Shown here piece by piece: positions 1 to 8,000 of a DNA stretch of 28,003 nt. The stretch spans positions 1 through 28,003 of the IMG/VR virus record IMGVR_UViG_3300006919_000321. One strand, written 5' to 3'. Positions within the stretch are counted from its first letter, which is position 1. Each line of letters opens with the position of its first letter. Source of the DNA: a virus. Made by a program: the position numbers and the translations under genes. A model generated the notes under the pieces. The model worked only from the letters and a program-made list of their open reading frames with translations. It did not search any database and was not told the origin of the DNA.

Positions 1-99
1 ACAGGACGTATAATGAACTATCGAATAACAGAAACAAGCACTAATGATTACTCGATTGCAGAAATGGCACTTGAAATTGCTAAAGGAGGTGAGCGTTAA
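1..99 (+). CDS. C-terminal end of an upstream gene (partial)
   Basis: An open frame runs from the first base of the window to a TAA at 97-99 and ends in AEMALEIAKGGER. It is either the tail of a gene that starts outside the window or, less likely, a 28-aa peptide from the ATG at 13, which has a weak AGGA upstream. Its stop overlaps the next ATG (TAATG at 97-101), so the two are probably translationally coupled. No family is recognisable. Confidence 0.5.
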   Translation, partial: TGRIMNYRITETSTNDYSIAEMALEIAKGGER

Positions 100-284
100 T
101 GTCTCAAATATTACAACCTATAGTTACAGGAAATAGTATTGTTGACTCTTGGTCTTTTAGTGTATCAGATAGCAATAACGAACTAGATAATAAACTCAAA
201 GCTGTATTAACAGCTATGCAAGATTTGTCTAATGGTTCTACAACAGATCAATTAAGAGATGCAATTATTAGTGCATTATCATAA
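99..284 (+). CDS. small hypothetical protein, 61 aa
   Basis: I do not recognise this protein. It is 61 aa, acidic, Ser/Asn/Asp-rich in the first half with a short amphipathic helical end (TDQLRDAIISALS). There are no cysteines and no membrane segment. The start is well supported: a strong Shine-Dalgarno (AAAGGAGGTGAG) sits at 82-93 and the ATG overlaps the previous stop. It is the first complete gene of the + strand late block and lies 9 bp before the next gene, so it is probably a minor virion or tail-related protein. That role is inferred from position only. Confidence 0.7.
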   Translation: MSQILQPIVTGNSIVDSWSFSVSDSNNELDNKLKAVLTAMQDLSNGSTTDQLRDAIISALS

Positions 285-293
285 GGATATAAT

Positions 294-677
294 ATGAGGA
301 TATTAAATAACGATGAGCTTGCCCGTATGTGGGGTGAATTAGAGCCTAAAATAAATAAGGCTTTAGAACACGGTACTGGGGAGAGCTCATCTTATGATTT
401 ATTTATAGAGTGTTTGAATAACAATGCACAATGTTGGGTGCATAAAGACGCAGTAGCTATTACTCGTTTTATAAATTACAATAAATATAAACAATTACAG
501 ATTATTACTGCTACAAGTAATGATTGGTTTAAAGATGGTTTTAAATGCTTAAAGGTATTTGAAGAATTTGCTAAGGAAACTAAATGTCGTAATATTGCTA
601 TCTGGGGACGCTCAGGTTGGAAAAGAGTATTAAAAGACTATAGTGAACCTTACACAATCCTAGTTAAGGAGTTATAA
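294..677 (+). CDS. GNAT-fold-like phage protein, T7 gp13-like candidate, 127 aa
   Basis: This 127-aa protein has the look of the GNAT-like proteins found next to internal virion protein genes in T7-type phages (T7 gp13 is about this size). Visible hallmarks are QCWVHKDAVAITRF near residues 46-60, a central strand-loop (YKQLQIITATS), a helix (CLKVFEEFAKETKC), then NIAIWGRSGWKRVLKDY and a final strand. The WGRSGWKRVLKDY end matches the usual 'GR.GW.R.L...G' end of these proteins. No clear acetyl-CoA pyrophosphate-binding loop is visible, so catalysis is doubtful; a structural or assembly role is likelier. It ends exactly where the next ATG begins. The family call is by eye and moderate. Confidence 0.55.
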   Translation: MRILNNDELARMWGELEPKINKALEHGTGESSSYDLFIECLNNNAQCWVHKDAVAITRFINYNKYKQLQIITATSNDWFKDGFKCLKVFEEFAKETKCRNIAIWGRSGWKRVLKDYSEPYTILVKEL

Positions 678-1457
678 ATGATCGATCAATTTGAAGACCT
701 AATGGGCATTGTACATGAGCCTACAGGTAATGCTTTTATTGATAAAATAAAAAATAAAAATATATGTTACAAAGGCGGTGGCGGTACTACAACTACTTCT
801 ACTTCGGGTGTACCAAAAGAATTCAGGCCTTATGTTACTAGAGGTCTTGCAGATGCTGAAGCAGCAAGAGAATCAGGTGAACTTAGCTTTGTAGCTGGGC
901 TTACTCCTGAACAAAAAGAATCACAAGAAATGCAACTTAATCTTGGTAGAGAAACGCTTCCAGGGATTGCAGAAGAATCTGCTGCAGCAAGAGGAGTATT
1001 AGGAGAAGCTTCTCGTGGTGAAGGAATTTTCGGTTCTGGTGCTTATGAAACAGTAGCTAACGATATGTCGGATAGACTTGCTTCTTTAGGTGATCAAGCA
1101 AGAGGAATGTCACAAACCCAATCTGCATTAGGTGGAGGTTTAGGTTCTGCCCGATCACAAGCAACAACTGAAAAAGCAGTAATGGATACTATGTTTGACG
1201 AAGTGAGCAAAGAAGTAGCTGCACAAAGAACAGGGCGTTCAGGTGCAGCACAAGATGTAATAGGCACAGGTGCTGACGTAGGCGCACAATACGGTTTAGG
1301 AGCTGCTGCAGTTGAAAGAGTAGGTAGTGCATTACAACAACAGGCACAAAAAGAAGGCGATACTACTTATCAAGGATTACAACGTTTCTTTGGATTATTA
1401 GGTTCACCAGCGGTAGGCTCTGAGACTACATCAACTCAAAGCGGAGGTGGTAAATAA
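678..1457 (+). CDS. Ala/Gly/Gln-rich putative internal core/ejection protein, 259 aa
   Basis: The protein has a short N-terminal segment, then a GGGGTTTTSTSG linker (about residues 34-45) followed by VPKEFRPYVTRGL, a combination often seen in podovirus virion proteins. A long, Ala/Gly/Gln-rich helical stretch with phased small residues (about 60-230) follows, ending in a Ser/Thr/Gly-rich tail. Size, composition and position directly before the two giant ejection-type proteins resemble T7 gp14, the outer-membrane channel component of the internal core, but there is no clear sequence match. AAGGAG precedes the ATG, which abuts the previous stop, and its own stop overlaps the next start (TAATG at 1455-1459). 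Function is inferred from context. Confidence 0.6.
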   Translation: MIDQFEDLMGIVHEPTGNAFIDKIKNKNICYKGGGGTTTTSTSGVPKEFRPYVTRGLADAEAARESGELSFVAGLTPEQKESQEMQLNLGRETLPGIAEESAAARGVLGEASRGEGIFGSGAYETVANDMSDRLASLGDQARGMSQTQSALGGGLGSARSQATTEKAVMDTMFDEVSKEVAAQRTGRSGAAQDVIGTGADVGAQYGLGAAAVERVGSALQQQAQKEGDTTYQGLQRFFGLLGSPAVGSETTSTQSGGGK

Positions 1458-1942
1458 TGAACTATATGGAATTATTTAAAGATGATCCTATCGCTAAATC
1501 AGAAGTAGATGAACAACCATTAGCCCAAATAGATAGGCAAGCGCCTTTAGCTCAACCAGTGCAACAAGAACAATCAGCTAGCGGTATGCTCAAAGAAAAA
1601 GCGATGGAAATGGGAACAGATAAAGCTAGTGAATTTGGTATGGATAAACTTGCTTCTATGTTTGCAAAGCCTACAATGTCAAGCATAGCATCACCTTTAA
1701 TGAAACAAGGTGCAGATGCAGCAATGGCTAATGCAGTAGCTAAAAATACGGTAGCAGGGGCTGGTGCAGGTGCTATGGGTGCATTAGGCACAGCAATGCC
1801 TTATATCGGTATGGGATTACTTGCTGGAAAGGCATTTGGTTTATTTAGTGATGGTGGTTATGTTGGACCATTATCAAGTGTAAAATATAAATATGGTGGC
1901 GGACCTGTTAAAGAAGAAGTCGAAATGAAATACGGTATGTGA
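1457..1942 (+). CDS. putative virion protein with hydrophobic helix and FSDGGYVG motif, 161 aa
   Basis: The first third is polar and Gln-rich. Residues about 90-130 (AVAKNTVAGAGAGAMGALG onwards to LLAGKAFGLF) form an Ala/Gly-rich hydrophobic stretch that could insert in a membrane. The end reads LFSDGGYVGPLSSVKYKYGGG. FSDGGYV is the first half of a motif seen at the ends of many tape-measure proteins (F-A/S-DGGYV-GpGt); the second half appears at the start of the next gene. GGAGGTGG precedes the start. Probably a small ejection or core protein; exact role unknown. Confidence 0.6.
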   Translation: MNYMELFKDDPIAKSEVDEQPLAQIDRQAPLAQPVQQEQSASGMLKEKAMEMGTDKASEFGMDKLASMFAKPTMSSIASPLMKQGADAAMANAVAKNTVAGAGAGAMGALGTAMPYIGMGLLAGKAFGLFSDGGYVGPLSSVKYKYGGGPVKEEVEMKYGM

Positions 1943-1949
1943 GGTTAGT

Positions 1950-4900
1950 ATGCATATAAAAAGTTTTACTCAAAAAGATAGATACGGAAATATGACTTCC
2001 GTAGAATTCTTTGAAGATCCTGGAATACCTTCTATTACTGTTATACCTGAATATGATCATCCTGGAGATCCTAAAGGTACTGACACAGTCCCTGCATGGT
2101 TAACTCCTGGAGAAAACGTAGTTAATGCAGAAGCATCTAGACTTCCTGGAAATCAAGAAATAATTGATAAGATGAATGAAGATGGAAGAGAAATACAACA
2201 GGCACAGGGTGGACCTATTCCTACGTATGCTAATGAAGGTAAGTTTATTGCAGCACCAAAACCTGATTGGTTAACTGAAGATTTAATTTATGCGTTAATG
2301 CTTGCAGAGTCTAGTGGTAATGCAGATGCTAAAAACCCTAGTAGTACAGCTACAGGATTAGCACAAATTTTAATAAACACTGCTGCAGATCCAGGATATA
2401 AGACTCAACCATTATCTCCTGAAGATAGAAAAGATCCTGTTAAAGCTAAACGATTTGTTGAGCAATACTTAAGTGGAATACAAGAAGCTTATCCTAAATT
2501 TACACCAGAACAAGTGATTACTGCATATCATGCTGGTCCAACAGGTATGAAAAAATATTTAGATGGTAAAGGAAAACTTCGTGAAGAATCACAAAATTAT
2601 TACAATAGAGTATTAGGTCATCAAAAAGGACTTTCTAGTCTAAGAGAAAATAGTGGAATGATTCCGACTCTTACTAAAACTGGGATTGGATATAAAAGTA
2701 TTGACCCTTCTCCTGAAGAAGAAATAGCTAAAGGTAATTTAATCCCAGTTGAAGAGTATTTAGGTATACCTAAAGAACAAGCACCACCTCCAGTAACCCC
2801 TGAAAGAGTGCAACAAGAAAAAGGGATGACAACATTTATGCAGTCATTATTACCAAGCCTAAAAGTACCTATGTATAAAGCAACGGGTACAGTTAGTACG
2901 GATGATGAGTTTGCAAGAGAAAGGGAAGAACAAAAAAGAATAGCACAAATGATTACTGCTAGTGGTGCAAATGTAGTAATGCCTGAAGGTGATGCTAATA
3001 TTCTTAATCCAGAAGAACAACAAGAACAAATTCAAAATATAAATACGGCTAATATAGCTAAGCTATTTCCAGAACTTGATGAAGAAGATGCTCAAGCTAG
3101 TCTAGTTATTCCTCCACAAAAACCAGCATTAAGCACATTCCAAAGTGCCGATGGTCAAACAAGACCTGTTACTGAAACACCATTATCTCAAATACCCAGT
3201 TTAGGATTAGGGTATGACGAACTTATGGCAGAAAAAAGAATAGAACAAAAACAAGAAAGAAGAGCAGACGCTTTAGCAATAGCACAGGCTAATCAACCTA
3301 AAACACCATTATCTCAAATACCTAGTTTAGGATTAGGAGATTATAATCCTACTATTGCTGAAGGAAAACAATTTGATTCTGATGTAATAATTCCTGCCCC
3401 TACAAAAGAACAATTAAATAAACTTAATCTAGATATAGAAATTCCTAAAGAAGAAACTCCAGAGTTATCTCCCATAGATCAAGTAATTTCAGATTACGAA
3501 AGCATGAGATCGCGTGGTCTTTCTAGTGGTAAAGCACCTTTAAATGATCCTGCTTTTCTTAAGCCCTGGAACGACTTAACTTTAGAAGAAAAAGAAAAGT
3601 ACTTAAATTTTGTAAGTCCAGATAAATTAGGCATTTCACCTTTAAGAAGAAGTGTTAGTATTCCGACAGCAGAAAATACAACTTCTGAAGATGAAGCAAA
3701 TAAAATATCAGAGTCTGTAGGTCAAGTTGATTTAAGTAACAAAGGAGAATTAACACCTTCTACAAAGTTAGGTACATTCCAAAGTGACGATGGTCAAACA
3801 AGACCTGAAAACACTCCACAACAAAAAGAAGCTTTAACTACTATAGCTGATAGAGCAGATAAAATTACACCTGAAGGCGAAGCAAGTATTCAAGCATTAT
3901 TGAATAGTTTAAAGCCAAGTGAAAAAGATAAAGTTAATAAAATAGCTAGTAACGTGGGTGGCTGGTTTAAAGATGCATTTAGTGATTTATTTAGTGGACC
4001 TGAGTTAGCACGAATGGCATTGCTTTATGCAGGAAGTAGAGTTGCTGGCTATGATCATAATTCTTCACTTGGTTATTCGGCTAAACAATATCTTAAAAGA
4101 GTAGATGCACAAAATGCTCAATTCCAAAAAGATATTCGTGATGAAGATTATCAAGATTTTACTGAAGCGTCTCGCAAAGAGTTTGAAAAAACTAAAGATT
4201 ATTCTGTATTAAGAAAGAAACCAGAAGCACCAGCAGGTATATCAGGTACATCAGGAACTAAATACGATACTTATAAAGGAACTATTGTACAAGTTTATAC
4301 TGTAGGCGAAGGCGCAAATAAGCGTTTAGTTGTTAATGATAATGGTACACTTATACCAGCTACATCTAGTCGTTTTGAAGTTGTACAACCTGAAACACAC
4401 AATTTAGCAAAGGTTACAGATAGATTTAACACTGCATTACAAGCCAAAGCTGATGAAATTAATAAAACAAGAACTAAAGAGAAAGAACCACTTATTGACT
4501 TTGCAACTCAAGAACTTGCTCAAGAGTCTGCTAATTTTTATAATGCAACACGTCAATTATTTAGAATGAATGTAAACACTTCTCAGCGTCTTCGTTCAGA
4601 AATACTTGGAGCACAAGCTGATTATTTAGAAGCTATGGCTAAAGGTGAAAATCCGTCTAGCATAGAAGGTTTCTACAATAAAAGAATTATTAGTCTTAAA
4701 ACAGGTAAAGCAATTAGCTTTAACGATATAAAAAATACTGATGCTGAAAAGTTTAGCCAAGTAGATCAATCAATAATGACGTTAGCTAGAAATCAAGCAG
4801 TAGATGAAAATAAAGATGCAGGTAAATTGTATAGAGAATTTTGGGAAAAAGCAAAATCTGATTGGAATAAAATAGAAGATAAAAAAAGTTATTCTAAGGC

Positions 4901-4997
4901 AAGCTATACAGATGGTTATGATCCTTTTGTAATGTGGGTTAGAGATGTTATACTCGAAGTACCCGAAGCAGTAGCGTTATCACCTGATGAAAATTAA
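1950..4997 (+). CDS. internal virion/ejection protein with lytic transglycosylase domain, 1015 aa
   Basis: This is probably a virion protein that opens peptidoglycan during DNA entry. Residues about 105-225 match the SLT/lysozyme-like transglycosylase pattern: LIYALMLAESSGN with the candidate catalytic Glu at 120, TATGLAQI (133-140), ITAYHAGPTGMKKYL (190-204) and QNYYNRVL. In T7 this domain is at the N-terminus of gp16; here it sits on a separate protein. Residues 43-75 carry GTDTVPAWLTPGENVVNAEA, a motif familiar from tape-measure proteins. The middle (about 240-640) is low-complexity, Pro/Gln/Glu-rich and contains two short duplications; the rest is largely helical. It starts 7 bp after the previous gene with GAGG upstream. 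The transglycosylase call is firm; the virion location is inferred from neighbours. Confidence 0.82.
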   Translation: MHIKSFTQKDRYGNMTSVEFFEDPGIPSITVIPEYDHPGDPKGTDTVPAWLTPGENVVNAEASRLPGNQEIIDKMNEDGREIQQAQGGPIPTYANEGKFIAAPKPDWLTEDLIYALMLAESSGNADAKNPSSTATGLAQILINTAADPGYKTQPLSPEDRKDPVKAKRFVEQYLSGIQEAYPKFTPEQVITAYHAGPTGMKKYLDGKGKLREESQNYYNRVLGHQKGLSSLRENSGMIPTLTKTGIGYKSIDPSPEEEIAKGNLIPVEEYLGIPKEQAPPPVTPERVQQEKGMTTFMQSLLPSLKVPMYKATGTVSTDDEFAREREEQKRIAQMITASGANVVMPEGDANILNPEEQQEQIQNINTANIAKLFPELDEEDAQASLVIPPQKPALSTFQSADGQTRPVTETPLSQIPSLGLGYDELMAEKRIEQKQERRADALAIAQANQPKTPLSQIPSLGLGDYNPTIAEGKQFDSDVIIPAPTKEQLNKLNLDIEIPKEETPELSPIDQVISDYESMRSRGLSSGKAPLNDPAFLKPWNDLTLEEKEKYLNFVSPDKLGISPLRRSVSIPTAENTTSEDEANKISESVGQVDLSNKGELTPSTKLGTFQSDDGQTRPENTPQQKEALTTIADRADKITPEGEASIQALLNSLKPSEKDKVNKIASNVGGWFKDAFSDLFSGPELARMALLYAGSRVAGYDHNSSLGYSAKQYLKRVDAQNAQFQKDIRDEDYQDFTEASRKEFEKTKDYSVLRKKPEAPAGISGTSGTKYDTYKGTIVQVYTVGEGANKRLVVNDNGTLIPATSSRFEVVQPETHNLAKVTDRFNTALQAKADEINKTRTKEKEPLIDFATQELAQESANFYNATRQLFRMNVNTSQRLRSEILGAQADYLEAMAKGENPSSIEGFYNKRIISLKTGKAISFNDIKNTDAEKFSQVDQSIMTLARNQAVDENKDAGKLYREFWEKAKSDWNKIEDKKSYSKASYTDGYDPFVMWVRDVILEVPEAVALSPDEN
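3135..3807 (+). repeat. duplicated 34-bp segment inside the 1015-aa gene
   Basis: The 34 bp at 3135-3168 and 3774-3807 differ at one base (GCC against GAC). Both encode TFQS(A/D)DGQTRP. They lie in the low-complexity part of the transglycosylase protein, about 640 bp apart, and look like a recent internal duplication or gene conversion. Confidence 0.85.
3175..3337 (+). repeat. duplicated 37-bp segment inside the 1015-aa gene
   Basis: The 37 bp at 3175-3211 and 3301-3337 differ at one base. Both encode TPLSQIPSLGLG. The first copy begins within about 10 bp of the end of the first 34-bp repeat, so two repeat families are interleaved in this linker region. Confidence 0.85.
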
Positions 4998-5011
4998 TTT
5001 ATACTTAATAA

Positions 5012-5037
5012 AAGGTAGGGAGGCAACTCCTTACTTT
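5012..5037 (+). promoter_or_regulatory. stem-loop with GCAA tetraloop before the 1409-aa gene
   Basis: An 11-bp stem pairs 5012-5022 with 5027-5037 around a GCAA (GNRA-type) loop. Two of the pairs are G.U (5014/5035 and 5018/5031), which are allowed in a + strand RNA but would be A.C mismatches on the other strand, so the structure belongs to the late-strand transcript. It is followed by ATTTTT and then the ribosome-binding site AAAGGAG, 19 nt before the ATG at 5057. It could be a weak or partial rho-independent terminator, an RNA-processing site, or a protective 5' leader hairpin. Confidence 0.6.
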
Positions 5038-5056
5038 ATTTTTAAAGGAGCATTGA

Positions 5057-8000
5057 ATGGAAACTTTCCGTAATAACGATAACGAGTCTTTTCTTGTAAT
5101 AGATGGCGATACTATTGCTAATACTAAGGGAGAACGTTTACGTATTGGAAACATTAATGCCAGAGAGATAGATAAGATTATTGAAAAAGATGGCGGTTTT
5201 GAATTTAAAGAAGGTCAAGTAGGTGGTGACGCACAAGCCGCAGCTATAACTAGAATAATCAAAGAAGGTGGTTTTACAAACGTTGAATATTCAAATAATT
5301 ATGATGAATTTGATCGTCAAATTATTAATCTTATTAACAATAAGGGTGAAAATTTAGAAACAAAATTAGTAGCTTCGGGTGTAACCGAGGTAAGTCCTTA
5401 TACTTCAGAAGAAGCTATTATAGCTAAGCGAGAACAAGAACTATATGAAGCTGCTTTAGGTAAAGAAGATGATTTAGCTAATAGATTAGGCGATGAAATA
5501 AATCAACAAATTGCCAGTGAAGGCTTGTTGTATAAAACAAAAGCAATTAATGAAAGATATTATGATCCTGAAATACATTCAGGAGTCCAGTTTAGAGATC
5601 CAAATCGTACAATAGATAACAAAGCAATAGGTATTTCAGGTCAAGTTGCCACTGCATGGGATCAAGGTTGGGATGGTGTTAAAGAAGGACTATGGGGCTA
5701 TCTTGATGCAATAGGACAAACAACAAATATTGAAATGTTTGAAAACCTAGGTGAAGCAGGAGTACGTGCTGCTAGAGATAGAATGTCAAATGCGCCTGAG
5801 ATTATATTAGATTATAAAGAAATTGATAATGTATGGGATGCTTTTAGTTGGACAATGAATAATGCAGTAATGTCTGCTCCTTATCTTGTAGCAACTTTTG
5901 GTGCAGCGGCAGCAGCCGTTCCTGCAACAATTGTAGGTGGTCCTGTGTTAGGTGGAGCAACTGCTTTAGCTCCTATTTCAGCAATATATGCTGGTCATAC
6001 TTGGAATGAGATGGAAGGTGAAAAAGGTATTCCGCAATTTTTATCTGCAACTGCAGCTGGTGTAGCTGCGGCTTCCGTAGAAAGACTTGGTATGAAAGCA
6101 TTAATAAGTCCTACAGACATATTATCTAAACAAGGTTTAAATAAACTAATTAATGTTTACGCTAACAAAAACAATATATCAGTAGATAAAGCAAAAGAAA
6201 TTGTAGTTAAAACAGTTAGTCAAGAACAAGCATCTATGGCACGATCTTTACTTAGAATGAAACCCTCTGACATTGCTAACTTTACAGGCATGGGTGTAGT
6301 TAAAGCAGCAGGCATTGGTGCATTAACTGAAAGTGGAACTGAAGTAATACAAGAAGGTATACAAGCAGCGACTGCTGGTTTAATGTCTGATAAAGATTAC
6401 ACTAAGGATGAACTAGTTAATCGTTTTATTAATGCAGGTCTTGCAGGTGGTGTACTTGGATCTGGCTTTTCTACAGCAGGAAATGTATATAACCAAGGTA
6501 AAAATACACTTTTAAAATCTGATTTAGCGAATGCAAGAACAGATAGGTATAGAATAATTGAACAAGCTAGAATAAGAGACTCTCAAGCTAGCAACACTAC
6601 ATCTAGAAAACCTTCAACTGTAGAAAAAAATATTGACAGCGTTGATAATGAAGTTGAAAAACTTGGTTACGATTATGATAGTAATATAAATCACTTTTCT
6701 AATGAAGCACAAATTCACGAGAATGAAAAAAGAGGATTTAAAAATATTATTAAAAATAATGAAGATGTTGCCGATTATATATCAACTATAACTAGTGGAT
6801 TTGGAAAGTTATTTAAAGCAGCTGAATCATCTGCAATTGATTTTAATAAATTAGTTCAAAGTAAAATTGGATTAGATATTTTTTCCCGTATCGGACAAGT
6901 GACAACAGGTGTTTATCATGCTGGTCAAAATTTTAAACAATATAATGATCAACTTATTTCTGATTTTAAATCTTATGTTGATGAAACAGCAATTGCTAAA
7001 TCTTTCGGTGAAAAAAATCTTAACTCTAAAAACGCTGTTACTATCTCTAAAAAGTTAAGAGAGTTTGGACGTAATGGTGGTTTTGAAAATTATGAATTAA
7101 TGATTTTACAACAACAAGGTGCATTTGATTTAGCAGATAGCTATATTAAAGGAGACCGCAGTACAGATATTATAGAAGAATTAAGAAATTTAAATTTAAC
7201 GACTGATAGTGAAATAAGAGAATATTATACTAGAGCTAAAAAATTTGCTAATGGTGTAGTACCTCTTGAAGCATTAGGTGTGTCTAGTGTTATTGAAGCA
7301 AATTCCTTATATGCTGCCTCAAAACAAATTAAAAATTCTTATGACGTAGCATATAATGCTATCAATGAAGAGTATGAAAAAGCTAATAAAGGTAAAACAA
7401 TTCCTTATAGAAGTGACTATTGGTGGAGACATCAAGGCTTTGATCATGTTAAAGTTAGAAAAAACCCTGCAAAATTTAAGAAGTGGTTAGCTAATATTGA
7501 CCCTACACTCGATGTAGAAACGATATATCAAAATATAGCTAATCGTGGAGCGCACGGAGCACAAGGGGACTTCTCTTTAGTTGGTGGAGTTAAATGGAGA
7601 CCTTGGTCTTTTAACCCCATGGCTGCAAATATAACTGATGCTAAAGATTTTTCGGATTGGTCTAATGATAATTTGTTTGAATCATTAAATAAAACTCAAA
7701 TTGAAGCAGCTAAATATAATTCAACTACTAGATATTTCGGAGAAGGCGGTTCTAAATTATCTAAACTATTTCAAGATCTTAGAGAAGAAAAAGTTTTAAC
7801 TGAAGAAGAGATTCAAAAATTTGCTTGGTACACTAAAGCAATTATTGATAGTTCTCACGGTAACTTTAGAAGAATAAAAGATCCACGTTGGGCTGCAGTA
7901 AATAACTTTTTAACTTCATGGTCTATATTTGCAGGCTTACCATTGTCTACTATTTCTTCTATTCCAGAAACTGCTATGATTTATTTTAAGGTAAAGGATA

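Noticed and set aside
294-677. Active acetyltransferase
   Set aside because: The GNAT-like layout is visible, but the acetyl-CoA-binding R/Q-x-x-G-x-G/A loop is not; T7-type virion homologues are structural.
1552-1791. 79-aa Ala/Pro-rich frame on the - strand
   Set aside because: It is a shadow of the Ala-rich 161-aa gene on the + strand; no ribosome-binding site and wrong direction for the block.
5003-5024. AATAAAAGGTAGGGAGGC as a late promoter
   Set aside because: The GGTAGGGAGG is one arm of a stable sense-strand stem-loop, and the bases do not match sites P1-P3; kept as a hairpin only.
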